Source: Sergeia podlipaevii
Lineage: Eukaryota; Euglenozoa; Kinetoplastea; Trypanosomatida; Trypanosomatidae
Assembly: GCA_030849805.1 (NCBI GenBank)
Contig: JASANZ010002113.1
Location: forward strand, 1-47,438
Length of the DNA: 47,438 nt
Direction: 5' to 3'
Part shown: positions 18,421-29,035 of the stretch, in pieces
How positions within the stretch are numbered: the first letter of the stretch is position 1
Layout: every line of letters begins with the position of its first letter
Made by a program: the position numbers and the translations under genes
The notes under the pieces: generated by a model
Database searches by the model: none
What the model was told of the DNA's origin: nothing
The model's input: only the letters and a program-made list of their open reading frames with translations

Positions 18421-21400
18421 ATGAACCGAGTGTGGCGACCTACTTGTGCGCGCCTTGTCAGCAGTACCGCATCGTCCATAAAGCGAAAAGAAGAAGCTGG
18501 GGGAAGTTGCGGAGATATGTGTGCGATGGTTTTGCATAATGATTATGATGAGGCAGCAGGACATCCATTGCGAAGGATCTCTCTGCATACTGCAACGCGA
18601 CACTACACTACACACTATACTACTACTACTACTACTACGGAGGAGGATTCTATTCGTAATAATCGCACCAATGAGAGCCGCACTCAAGACATGCACATGA
18701 GTAGCAGTAGAAAGACTAATCCTTTTACCAATTTTACTGCCGCTACTGCTGCTGGTAGTGGTGGGGGCAACGCCGTCTATAAAGAGTCTGCGGGGGCGAG
18801 CAATGCATCTGCATCAGCAGTCCGCGCTTCTTCTTCTTCTGCTGGTGTTGCGGCCTTCCGTAGTTTTCTGCGACATGAAAACAGCTCTTTCTGCGCCAGC
18901 GCCAGCGAGACGCAGCAGCAGCAGCAGCAGCAGGTTGGAGGGAGCAATAGCTGTGACCATTACTGTCCTTCTTCTTCTCCTCCTCATCATTCCCCACCCG
19001 CTTCACCATTATCGTCGTGTTTTTCAACTTCTGCAAGGACTTCAGGGGTGGCGACGAGACGGTCCTCGACGTTTCTGCATGAATGGCCACTCGTACCAAG
19101 CAGAAGGCTTCTGCGTACATCTGATATGGAGCGGCAGAGGAAGGCGGAGGCGGCGGTGGAGGACGAGGAGGAGCAGGTGGTCGACGACGGCGTCTGTGTT
19201 GATGGTAGTTGCACGCGTAGCACACCATTCAGAGAACAGCGATGCCGCCCGGGTATATTCTCATCACCACTTGAGCAGCGCTCGCGAGAACACGAGGAGG
19301 AAATACATGTGGAACGAAACACGACGGAGAGTGGCCTTCACCGCCGTGCTACCGTGCAAACGTTTTCAACGTCACCATTGCCATCGTCATCGCCATCGTT
19401 ATCATCATCATCGCCTGAAGCTGCAAGTACTACATTATTTTCAAATGCATGGCGAAGAACCTCAATGACTTCCGCAGCAAGGGCGCCTCCTGCCTCGTCA
19501 CCATCACCATCAACATCGCCAAACCGAGAGACCTTTGCTAGTAGTAGTAGTAGTGGTGGTAGCGCGGAGAGAAGGGAGGGGGAAGAGAGGGAAGAAGAGT
19601 ACAGGATTGTGGAGCGACTGCATCGACAGGTGCAACACGTCATGTCCGCACGGCAGCAGGAGCGGTACGCGACAGAATTTTTTTACGCCTATCGAATCGT
19701 GAAGGAGGCGGAGAGGGACTTAGCTAAGATTGGCTATCATCATCATCATCTTCATCGCGACTACTACCGTCATGCAAGCGAGCGTGGCGCTGATAGTGCT
19801 GGTAGTGAAGCCCCCGAGCTCAAGACCGCCTTTGCGCTGGAACCCAACGAGCGTGCAGAGGCATGCGTGTACGAACGAGTTGGACAGCTGCAACGAACTT
19901 TTCAAGGCTTGAGCCCCCTGCACTACCAGGCGGTTTCGGAGGAATACATTCTGCCATCACGACGACTACGTGCATCACAGAAAAGAAATGACCACCGACA
20001 TCGTTCTTCTCATCATAAAGACAAGCAAAGGGATGGCGACGGAGATGAAGGCGCAGCGCCACTCGTGTTGTTGCGATTTGTATCGAGAGTAGTCAATATT
20101 TTATTGTGCTTGCGGCGGCTCCCCCAGAGCACGAGTAATTACATACCAGTGCACCAGGCAAAGACCTATATGCGCACCTCTGGCTGCGGTGCCGCAGTTC
20201 GTGAAGCGGTTCGTGCGTTGATAAACGCAGATACACTGGCTGTTGTTGCTTCAGCAGGCTCCAAGACCACCACCACCACGTGTCAAGCAAGGAACCATGA
20301 AGACAACCACGCCTCATCCAGCGGGACAAGAATCTGTGAAAGTGAAGAGATAAGAAAGAAGGCACGATGCAATCGTAACAGCAATTACAAGAGCAGCAGC
20401 AGCAGTGGATATTTATTGGGTGCAGCGGAGGCTTTTTCACTCTTCGATGCCGCCTTGACGCTTCCCAGCGAAGTTTCTCCACTCATCCTTGTGCGCGCAC
20501 CGCCTGCAGATGTCGTGCTTCGTGCGGTCTCCTCCTCGTCGGCTGGCGATGCTGCTGCAGGCGTGACTGCGATTACTGGTGCAGTGCCACGACTGTGGTT
20601 CAGTGGGATGGAAGAGTACGCCTATTTATTTCAAGGCAAATCGGATAGTAAAGACGGTGGCAAAGGAAGCAGTATCGTGTACGCCACCGCACGGATGAAG
20701 GCGGAGGAGTGGTGTGTGCGCCGCGTGATGTACCTTTCTTCCGCCCACCGACATGATCAACAGCAGCAGCAACCAACGCCGTCAGAGAGCGAGGAGGGGC
20801 TTGAAAGTGCTTGTCGTCGTCGCAGCGACAGCTGCATGGAGGCCAAATCTCAATTATCATTTTCCAAGTCTATGGAGGTGCTACGCGGCTGCATGTACGC
20901 TCAGCAGGACTCGCCAAGCCTGAGAGTGGAGAGCAGTGGAGGGAGAGGAGGAGGAGGTGGCGGCCGTCGTGGTGGCAGTGGCGGTGGCCTTGGGGGTCTT
21001 GCCCCTAGTCGCGTCTTGCTACGTGTTCCGTATGGACTTGGACGTGAGTTCACTCGTGCGTGTGTGACGCACTTGTACGAGATGGTGATGCGTGACCAGC
21101 GGCAGAGAGGCAATGCAAGGGAGGAAGAAGAGGAGGAGGAGGGAAGAAGAAAGGCTATGAATCAAAAGTGCGGCACGAGCAGCAGCGCCTCTTCCTTTAC
21201 TGCTTCTAGCGATAGCGATGACGACTTTGCGGCGGTTGACGTGCGAGACATCGCTACGTTGTGCGCTGCAGTGCTTTTCTTTGAAGTATTTACGTGCGAT
21301 ACGCTGCAGCTTCTCAAGCGTGCGGCGCCGCGGTGCGTGCAGGATGCCGATCTGCTGAGTGGGCACGACATTAGCTGTGTATTGCTGACTTATGCGAAGC

Positions 21401-21702
21401 TTAAATTTAGTGGTAGCGTTGCCACCACCACTTTACCTACTGCAAGTACTGATGATAATCATAAACATATCAGCACCACTGCAAGCGAAAACAACGATGT
21501 TGACGAATGTAGCAAGAATATATATGTTGTCTTGGGCACGCGTGCAGGTCAACTCGGCGAGTACATGAATCAGGAGGACACCACCCGCGTGCTGCACGCG
21601 CTTGATCTGGTCGGCATTGAGCATGATAACTTACGTCGATCGCTAGAGTCAAGCCTGCGGATGAGGAATATGGGAAGACGTGTTTTGTTTGATATTTTGT
21701 AG
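18421..21702 (+). CDS. Unrecognised large protein, probably mitochondrial, with alpha-helical repeat character
   Basis: 1093 residues from the ATG at 18421; the frame is open upstream only through a TTG. I do not recognise the family. The N-terminus (MNRVWRPTCARLVSSTASS) is basic, Ser/Thr-rich and lacks acids, which suits a mitochondrial presequence. Residues of about 10-390 are mainly Ser/Gln/Glu runs. Conserved-looking helical blocks lie at about 395-440, 477-518, 549-608 and in the last 150 residues, where ATLCAAVLFFEVF, ISCVLLTYAKLKF and EDTTRVLHALDLVGIEHDNL look like helical pairs of heptatricopeptide or RAP/FASTK-type organellar RNA-binding proteins. Poly-Ser, Gly and Glu spacers interrupt them. 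A role in mitochondrial RNA metabolism is a guess from this resemblance. No catalytic motif is seen. Confidence 0.7.
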   Translation: MNRVWRPTCARLVSSTASSIKRKEEAGGSCGDMCAMVLHNDYDEAAGHPLRRISLHTATRHYTTHYTTTTTTTEEDSIRNNRTNESRTQDMHMSSSRKTNPFTNFTAATAAGSGGGNAVYKESAGASNASASAVRASSSSAGVAAFRSFLRHENSSFCASASETQQQQQQQVGGSNSCDHYCPSSSPPHHSPPASPLSSCFSTSARTSGVATRRSSTFLHEWPLVPSRRLLRTSDMERQRKAEAAVEDEEEQVVDDGVCVDGSCTRSTPFREQRCRPGIFSSPLEQRSREHEEEIHVERNTTESGLHRRATVQTFSTSPLPSSSPSLSSSSPEAASTTLFSNAWRRTSMTSAARAPPASSPSPSTSPNRETFASSSSSGGSAERREGEEREEEYRIVERLHRQVQHVMSARQQERYATEFFYAYRIVKEAERDLAKIGYHHHHLHRDYYRHASERGADSAGSEAPELKTAFALEPNERAEACVYERVGQLQRTFQGLSPLHYQAVSEEYILPSRRLRASQKRNDHRHRSSHHKDKQRDGDGDEGAAPLVLLRFVSRVVNILLCLRRLPQSTSNYIPVHQAKTYMRTSGCGAAVREAVRALINADTLAVVASAGSKTTTTTCQARNHEDNHASSSGTRICESEEIRKKARCNRNSNYKSSSSSGYLLGAAEAFSLFDAALTLPSEVSPLILVRAPPADVVLRAVSSSSAGDAAAGVTAITGAVPRLWFSGMEEYAYLFQGKSDSKDGGKGSSIVYATARMKAEEWCVRRVMYLSSAHRHDQQQQQPTPSESEEGLESACRRRSDSCMEAKSQLSFSKSMEVLRGCMYAQQDSPSLRVESSGGRGGGGGGRRGGSGGGLGGLAPSRVLLRVPYGLGREFTRACVTHLYEMVMRDQRQRGNAREEEEEEEGRRKAMNQKCGTSSSASSFTASSDSDDDFAAVDVRDIATLCAAVLFFEVFTCDTLQLLKRAAPRCVQDADLLSGHDISCVLLTYAKLKFSGSVATTTLPTASTDDNHKHISTTASENNDVDECSKNIYVVLGTRAGQLGEYMNQEDTTRVLHALDLVGIEHDNLRRSLESSLRMRNMGRRVLFDIL

Positions 21703-21710
21703 TTTCCTTT

Positions 21711-21723
21711 TCTCTCTCTCTCT

Positions 21724-21764
<41 letters not shown>
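21711..21764 (+). repeat. Compound microsatellite (TC)7(AC)6(AG)14 forming an inverted repeat
   Basis: The 14-nt TC block at 21711-21724 is the reverse complement of part of the AG block at 21737-21764; the AC block (21725-21736) would be the loop. It starts eight bases after the stop codon, so it lies in the 3' UTR. Confidence 0.9.
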
Positions 21765-21771
<7 letters not shown>

Positions 21772-22701
21772 AATATACAACGGCTGTTGTGAGCCGCGAA
21801 CGGAGAAGGCATATCGTAGCCCTCTCTCTATATTTATATCTACTTTCGACAAATGCAAGGAACATATCATTTTGCTTTTTTTTTTTGTTTTTTTCACAGA
21901 TCAGTATATTTGCTTTATCTACGAACAAACTAAAATACAAAAATGAATAAAGTGGATTAGAAAAAAAAAAAAAAGCATTAAAGAAAGGCAATAATATTAA
22001 ATATTAGCATTTATGTCAGAGATTTAAGAAGGATATACAATTAGCGTGTTGATAGAAGTTGTATTGATGCTTCTGTTTTACTATTGTTATTATTATTATT
22101 ATTTTTGCGGCTTTTTTTTCTTTCCTTCTTTTTTTGTTTATCGTTAAACAATTCTTTTTTCTTTTGTTGCCTTCTCTACTTTTTTTTTTTTTTTTTAAGG
22201 AGTAGAGAGCGTCAAATAGCGCAAACGTCGCTCACCACCCTTATCCCCTTCTTCTTTTTCCATTTAAAATTGTTGACTTTCATTTTATCATTTTCATTTT
22301 TTAAGCCCAAGTTCTTGTAGCTCTTCTTCTTTTTTTTCTCTTTTTTTTTTCTTTGACGAATAGGCGCATATATACGTCTATTATTAATTGTAGAATAACT
22401 GTTGCTATAATTGTTGGTATCCAGGTACCACTCAACGATATTGTCATCATTGCAAAAAGCACAAGGTGCGAAGGAGAGAGGGGAGAGAAAGAGGGGGGAG
22501 GAGGAGGAAAAAAAAAAGAATAAGAGTATTGTACCACACTCTTCTTTTATAACAATAAGCATATATATATTATTTATTGTGAGTGAGTGCTTTGTGGACG
22601 AATCTTTGCGTTATTATTAAAATAGAAATTACGTTGGTGGCGTTATTCATCAACGGCAGCAAACAGCACTTTCCCAGATAAAAAGCTAGGATATACAGGC
22701 A

Positions 22702-22725
22702 CTTTTTTTTTTTTTTTTTTCATAG
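22702..22725 (+). promoter_or_regulatory. Predicted spliced-leader acceptor for the UAA transporter
   Basis: A long T-tract ends in CATAG, with AG at 22724-22725. No ATG lies between it and 22862. Confidence 0.6.
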
Positions 22726-22861
22726 GCACGTCGAGTTGTAAAGACGAAAGAAAGGACATTACCGAAGTGCCTTCCCCCCTTTATTATTAATTTTTTTTTT
22801 TTTGTTATCAATAAATACTTTTAACAAAAAAAAGAAAGAAGAAAAAAACGCGCGAGGTACA

Positions 22862-25427
22862 ATGGAAAGTATCAGCACTATCACCAGCAGTAGCAATGGT
22901 GTATGCAGAGACGCGATGGACAGTAGTATCCACATCAGCGAGCGTTTCCAGCGCGACAGAGTAGTACGTGACCTTAAACGTCGCCTTTTCACACCTGGAT
23001 CAGTTCTTCGTCTCACCGCTCTCGCGCTCGGCGTTATATTTTTTCACCTCATTACTTCCGTACTTCAGGAGGCTATATTTCACTTACCTGGCTTTGATAG
23101 TATTCTGCTGCTGTCCTTTGCTGAAACGTTTGGAACGGCGTTGCTGTCAGGGATGCAAATGGCATCTCAGTATCAGATGCGATGCAGACAGGAGGAGGTG
23201 TCTACCGCTGCCCACGCACCACCACCTTTGTACGATTGGAAGCAAAAGAAATTGGAGGCTCTCACGGAAGATATGATAAGCCAAACTGCCTCAACCACAA
23301 CAGTGGAGTACTCACAGCAGCAGCAACAGCAGCAAGACGCGAGCTCAAGGACACTCCAGAAGTTATCCCCATCACATCCCTCTCTACCATATAGCAGCAG
23401 CAGTAGCAGCACTCGTGCGAGACACCTTAACGGTACCGCTGCTGCTGCTGCTGGCGCCACGGCCAACAACTTCTCCAAGACTGACAACACATGCGCTGAA
23501 ATCACAAGGAGTTACTCGAAGTTGTTGGAGAAACGTGGTCGTTGGGGGTGGGGTCCGCGGATGTTGCTGCTACGATACGGACAGCGGGTCTACGTAAAAT
23601 TATGCAAATTACCAGACATTTTTCACCTTTCGACTGTCCCGCTGCGTGTGTACTTCGCCGTGGCGTGTTTCATGTCGTGCAGTTTGTTCTTGACGAATCA
23701 AGCATCACTTGCTCTCAGTTACCCTCTTCAGGTAATTTTTAAATCCAGCAAGTTGCTTGTGATGGTCATCGTGCGCAGATCTTTTCATTCTCAAGAGCAG
23801 CAGGACGAAGACGGGGAGGTAAGCAGAAAGAGAGAGATGGGAGCTTCAAGCAAAAGAAGAGACGCAAGCGCAACAATTATAAAGAATGACTTCCTCTCCA
23901 ATGAGAACAACGGCAACAGCATCATTCATAGTGATAACAGAACTATCCATGTCCATCACGCAATAACTTCTTCAGCACACACTGGTGTTGCCACTACAAC
24001 AAAAAATCTCAATACAGCAGGTACGGGACCCGGTAGCTTCTTGACACACCCAGCTAATGCGAACGCTGCTACCGCCACCACCACCGCTGCTGCTGAAGTC
24101 ATGACGGTAGAGGTGGCAATCATGGAAAACAATGAAGGAAAGAAGAAGAAGGGAGCGACCACGACCACGACGAATACTATTTTCAATGACATTGCGTCAC
24201 GACCCACGAGCCGAAACCACACGAGCCACGATGATAGCGGCGCGGCTGCTGCGAGTAGTAGTGGTAGAGGTGATGATGGCAACAATTACATGCATACATT
24301 GCCCAAGTTCCATGCGTCACGGGGGCTTCGCATACGCCTCTCCCATCTGTTTCGCGGGGATGATGAGTTGGCATCGTGTGCCATTGTGGTGTGTGGTCTT
24401 ATTGTGTTTACAATGGCATGTAGCGTCCAACTCGACGTTGAGCGCTCCTCGACTCCTCTTATAAAAACTGGGGGAAGTATAGCAGCACCAGCATCAGCAC
24501 CAGCATCAGCAGGGCAAGGTGCAATGAGAATAGTGCAGGTACCCAATCATACAGTCACTATTGCTGCTGCTGCTGCTGCTGCTGCTGCTGGGACGCTAAG
24601 TACTGGAAAAAACCGAGCTCATGTGAATGGTTTGGGCGTGAATGCCGGGGCTACTTTGTCATCATCGCCGTCTCGCCACTACTCTCGTACTGGTGTGCCT
24701 GCGATAGGAAAGGAGGGAGGCCTGTGGAGCCATGGAGGAGCAGTCAGAAAGCTCGCATCACGCATGGACAGCACTGCAACACGACTTTCGTCCTTCTCGC
24801 AAGTGCGTAGTGGTCTTCCGGTGGAGCTGGAAGCCGCTCCATCGCCAACCTCGCTTGATGATGCTGCTGCTGCTGCTGCTGTTGTTGGTGCTGCCTCTTC
24901 CACTTCTTCCAATGGCATGTGGTGGCTGATGTTGATCGGTGTGGCTAGCGTACTCTTGTCGAACATACTTGACGCGCTACTGTACATATTTGAAGAGCGC
25001 TACTGTTTTGGTAATCGAATTGGGGATTGCAACGAGGAGGAGGAGGAGGAGGAAGCCAAAGATGGGAACGAGACTGTTGTTGCCACCACCCCAACTCACA
25101 TTGCGATGTATGACGAGGCATCGGATAGATTAGAAAGAGAGGACGGAGGAGGAGGGGACGTCTTTGCTCAACACAACAGCGGCAGCAGCGCTACGTTTAG
25201 CCATCTTGCCACTAGCTCGCCCTCCACAAAGTCTCAAGTATTTTCTTTTCGTTCTTGCATGCCCCCACCGCTTTCTCCTTCATCTCCTCCTGCTTCTTAT
25301 GTTATCTCTTGTACTGCTGCCAGCGTAGCTGGCAGTGCTAATGGTGTTGCAGCTGCTGCTTCAACCGAGGCTATGGCATCATCAGGAGGCGGTGGCGGTG
25401 GTGGTTGTATCAGCGTGGAGATAATCC

Positions 25428-25461
<34 letters not shown>

Positions 25462-26161
25462 GCAGCAGCAGTACTCACAGAAAAAAAATATAAAAAGAAA
25501 GCCCAAGAAGTGCTCCTCGATCGAGCTTCTCTTCTTTGTTGATGGGTTCGCAGCGTTGATTTATGGTGTTGCGATTGTGCTGCGTGCGTTGAGCAACGGC
25601 GCATGGGATATGATTACTTTCTTTTGCGGTGCTACGATGGTCCCCACGACTTCTGTGACGGGATTGATGGCGGCGACGGCGACAGCAACGAGCGGCATGC
25701 CGCCTGCGTCTGACTACTGGCGCATCGATCTATCTATAATGTTCCGCAAACCATCCCGGTATGCATCCCCTTCTGTTGTATCTATCTTGAGGGGCAATGA
25801 AAATGATGGTGATGGAAGAGGAAGACACATGGCAGGGAACTTGCTATCGATATCATCAGCGCAGTCAAGCGGCGACCCTCACCCGTTTCAGTTTTATGGT
25901 CGTTTCACGTTTCTCGTTGCGTGTGCCTCGTGCACAACTATTCTCGGGACACTTCTCCTCCTGCGTGTCATTTCCGAGTACAACAGTACTACCGCAGTGG
26001 TGGTGACGAGCATGCGGAAGACGATGACAGTGCTGTGTAGCTACTTGATCTATGGGAGACCTTTTTCTGTCATGCATGGCGTTGGACTTGCGTGCGTGAT
26101 GGGGGGTGTGGCGTGGTATGAGACAGTGCTGCGCAAGACGCAAAAGCGCTTGGGGAAGTAG
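22862..26161 (+). CDS. Nucleotide-sugar/PAPS transporter of the UAA (SLC35B-like) family, with large loop insertions
   Basis: 1099 residues from the ATG at 22862. UAA transporters exchange nucleotide sugars or PAPS for nucleotide monophosphates across Golgi or ER membranes. Hydrophobic segments lie at about 51-72, 80-100, 258-305, 501-526, 685-710, 889-911 and 1013-1090. The diagnostic spots are YPLQVIFKSSKLLVMVIV (K294, K297) and SEYNSTTAVVVTSMRKTMTV followed by GVGLACVMGGV near the end; both are typical of SLC35B2/B3-type proteins. Relatives are about 350-430 residues. Here five Ser/Ala/Thr/Gly/Gln-rich loops, several over 100 residues, separate the helices, including 15 straight Gln (25427-25471). 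The substrate cannot be read from sequence. Confidence 0.78.
25427..25471 (+). repeat. CAA/CAG repeat encoding 15 Gln in the transporter
   Basis: Fifteen in-frame Gln codons, mostly CAA and then CAG, in a loop between predicted membrane helices. Confidence 0.95.
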
Positions 26162-27302
26162 TAAGAAATGAAAGGAGAAAAAAAAAACGAAGAAAAGGAG
26201 GGGGAAGAGAGAGAGTCGCAAATATGACTGAGAAGGAAGGAAAAGGAAACAACAAAAAAGGGGCGCATGGTCAGTTTTTTTTTTCGCTTCTTTCTCTCTC
26301 TTCTTGACTCCGCCTCCAGCTGCATGTTGTGGAAGAAATGCGGAGAGGAAAAGAAAAGCAAATGCCGAGTGCTTTTTTTATATATTTATATATATATAAT
26401 TATAAAGGTTTGTTTCGCTTTTATACGAAAAAAAAATGCAGACAAACAAACAAACACCAGCACACAATACTACGTGTGAACACAAACACACACACACACA
26501 CACACACTGTACACAGTATGGTTGGGTTGATGTAGAGAGAACGAAGCGGAAGTTTTTTTTTTTTTTTTTTGTGATGATAATTATCATTGCTGCCATTTCT
26601 TTTGCTCTTTTTTTTTTGTAATTTTCATAACTTTGATTTATCTTTTAAAGGAGAATATAGAGAGAGAGAAAGATAGAGAGAGAGAGAGAGAGAATGAGAG
26701 AGCCAAAAAAAGAGATGGAGATGATTTGCAATGGATTTATAATTACCACGATTTTGTTTGTTGTTTTTGCTACACTGCTTGCTATATAAATGTATATATA
26801 TATTTTTTTTTTTTTATGATTTCAATACTCTCTTCTTCTTCCTCTCTTTTTTTTTTTTTTGATGTTTAGTAATTTTGAAAAAAAAATTTTTTTTTTATTA
26901 TTATTATAAATTTCTTGTCGCACTTTTGCTTCTATTCCCTCTGTGGGGCTTGCTCCCTATCTCACTCACTCTATCTCTCTCAATCTATATTCACAGATGT
27001 GTATTCCACAGTTCATATGCTCTCATGTACTCCTTCTTTTTTTATTTTTTTATATAAAATACTTTTATATAGGATAAATAATAGATAACTTCCTGATTTT
27101 GTAAAAAAAAAAAAAGGCCTTCCGCTATCGTATATACATACGTTTATATAGTTGAAGTCAATCACAACTAGGAGAAATATATTAGCATTACCTTCACACA
27201 TCTTTACAGCTCTAAAGGCGAGATAGATAGATAGAGAGAAAAGAAAGAAAGGAGGGAACGAAAAAAAAAAAAAACAAATAAGTATACTTGCGTGTAGCCT
27301 TA
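26162..27302 (+). other. Intergenic region
   Basis: A 1.14 kb spacer: a CA repeat (about 26486-26508), a GA repeat (about 26674-26700), an A9T10 block (26878-26896), T-tracts and a GATA repeat (about 27220-27233). No gene is recognised. Confidence 0.6.
27190..27209 (+). promoter_or_regulatory. Candidate spliced-leader acceptor for the exosome subunit gene
   Basis: A short, weak pyrimidine stretch ends in TTTACAG (AG at 27208-27209), with no ATG before 27303. Confidence 0.4.
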
Positions 27303-28280
27303 ATGGCTGCTGCTGCGTACGTTCGCAAGGATGGACGTCAGGCGTTAGAAATGCGTGGTAAAGAGCTGAAAGTCTCAGAGCTTAGCCACTTCGATGGTAG
27401 CAGCTTCTACGCCCAAGGCATGTCATGTGTATCCGTCGCCATTCACGGCCCAACTGCGGCGAAGAAGGAGGAGGACTATGAGAAATGTTCTCTTCGTATT
27501 CGCATTTTGCATGCAGCCTCGGTGCCACAGGCCGGTGGTGCTGACCACGTGAACATGCAAGAGCGCAAGCGTGAGACGAGTTCTGTGCTGGATGCGAGTG
27601 AGCTCGAGAGCCTCATAGAGCGAGCCGTAGGGGCCGTCTTTATCGCAGAAAGTTTTCCGACGTGTGTGTTGACAATCGATGTGGTGGTGACGTATGACGA
27701 CGGTAGTCTCGCTGCGGCAGCGGTCAATGCAACGATGTGTGCTTTGCTTGATGCGGGTCTGCCATGCCGAACGACGATGGCTGCTGTGGCAGTGGCCGTA
27801 CTTGAGCAACCCTTGGCACAGTCAGCAACAACAACAACAACAACAACAGCGACAGCTGCTTTTGCTGCTGCTGCGAGTTCTTCATCCTCATTGCTAAGTG
27901 GCACGCGTCTATACCTTCTTGACCCCACAAAGCAAGAGGAAAGTCTAGGGGGGTCCTCGACGCTCGCGATGACTACAACGACGACGACCGCACCTACAAC
28001 GGTGGCAGTTGCCGTGTTTGTTTTGTTAAATCCAAGCTGTGGTGGTGGCATACTTGCTAGTCACGTGCATCGCACACCATTCGCGAGTAGGACGACGCCG
28101 ATGATGATAATGAGCAGCAGCGATGGCGCAGTGGGTAATGATGGGAGCCAGTCTGCTTCTGCTGCTGCTGCTCGTAGGAACGTGTCTGTGCAGGAGCTGG
28201 CACAGTTGGTGACTCTCGCGGAGCGCGCCGCGCCAGCGTTGTTTGAGTTTTTCCGCCAATGCAACGTGCCTCTGGAATAA
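27303..28280 (+). CDS. RRP41B: Exosome ring subunit of the RNase PH family, RRP46/RRP41B-like
   Basis: 325 residues from the ATG at 27303; an upstream TTG in frame is ignored. Six RNase PH-fold subunits form the exosome ring, which degrades and trims RNA in nucleus and cytosol. The eukaryotic ring is catalytically inactive and serves as the RNA channel. Family marks are RKDGRQALEMRGKEL (8-22), a DGSSFYAQG strand (31-39), an ESLIERAVGAVF helix (102-113) and YDDGSLAAAAVNATMCALLDAGLP (131-154 region), which is closest to RRP46/EXOSC5. A Thr/Ala/Ser insertion (about 172-232) splits the second half; human EXOSC5 has 235 residues. The last block (VQELAQLVTLAERAAPALFE) is the usual C-terminal helix. 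Trypanosomes call this subunit RRP41B, as I recall; another RNase PH ring member remains possible. Confidence 0.8.
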   Translation: MAAAAYVRKDGRQALEMRGKELKVSELSHFDGSSFYAQGMSCVSVAIHGPTAAKKEEDYEKCSLRIRILHAASVPQAGGADHVNMQERKRETSSVLDASELESLIERAVGAVFIAESFPTCVLTIDVVVTYDDGSLAAAAVNATMCALLDAGLPCRTTMAAVAVAVLEQPLAQSATTTTTTTATAAFAAAASSSSSLLSGTRLYLLDPTKQEESLGGSSTLAMTTTTTTAPTTVAVAVFVLLNPSCGGGILASHVHRTPFASRTTPMMIMSSSDGAVGNDGSQSASAAAARRNVSVQELAQLVTLAERAAPALFEFFRQCNVPLE

Positions 28281-28411
28281 ACATGAATATGAAATGGATT
28301 GTATGTGTGTGTGGGGGGGGGCGGGAGAGAAATATATATATATATACAAGTTAAAGTGTGATGCGATGATGGCGCGTGTGTAGTGTAGTAGTTCAGGAGC
28401 TGCGCGCCTTA

Positions 28412-28413
<2 letters not shown>

Positions 28414-28456
<43 letters not shown>
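28414..28456 (+). repeat. CA dinucleotide microsatellite
   Basis: About 21 uninterrupted CA units in the spacer. Confidence 0.95.
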
Positions 28457-28458
<2 letters not shown>

Positions 28459-28898
28459 ACTTGCGCCCCACGCCAGATTCTGTAATAACAAGCGGTTAAG
28501 CACCTGTTTCTACTTTTTGTACGTTTTCATTTTATTAATATTAATAAACACAAAAAGGCAAAAAAAAAACAACGCGATCAAATATATCTACCTATCTATC
28601 TATATCTGCCTTTTGTAGATATTCGTTAAGTTTTTTTTTTTCCTTTCTTTCTCTCGACACACTTCCATTTATTTATATATTTTTTTATTAAATCAAGAGA
28701 GATTGGCTTGTGTGTGCATGTGCGAGGGGGAGGTGGAGGGGGTGACTATGTTAACCAGTGATACTGGCACAGAGGAGTTCTTCACTCCATCATTGCTTCA
28801 ATTATATTTTTCTCTATTTTATATATTAATTTGATTTTTTTTTTTTAAATAAAAAAACACCAAAAAAAAAAGCACACGTGTTGTTTATATACATACAT

Positions 28899-28930
<32 letters not shown>

Positions 28931-28949
28931 CTAGTAGCTTAAAGCAAGA

Positions 28950-28972
28950 TTTTCTTTTTCTATTCTGAATAG
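28950..28972 (+). promoter_or_regulatory. Predicted spliced-leader acceptor for the SNAP-like gene
   Basis: A pyrimidine tract (about 28950-28964) is followed by AG at 28971-28972. The ATG at 29036 is the first downstream. Confidence 0.55.
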
Positions 28973-29035
28973 TCGCGAGTAACATATATATACATCAGCT
29001 CGTATACACATACATACATACAGAAGCAGAATACA

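Larger units (their letters stand above)
21703..22861 (+). other. Intergenic region
   Basis: A 1.16 kb spacer opening with a compound CT/AC/AG microsatellite (21711-21764). It then has T-tracts (for example 22180-22196) and purine-rich stretches near 22473-22520. No gene is recognised. Confidence 0.6.
28281..29035 (+). other. Intergenic region
   Basis: A 0.75 kb spacer: a G run after the stop (about 28313-28320), a CA microsatellite (28414-28456), a G-rich stretch (about 28724-28742) and a TA repeat (about 28908-28930). No gene is recognised. Confidence 0.6.
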
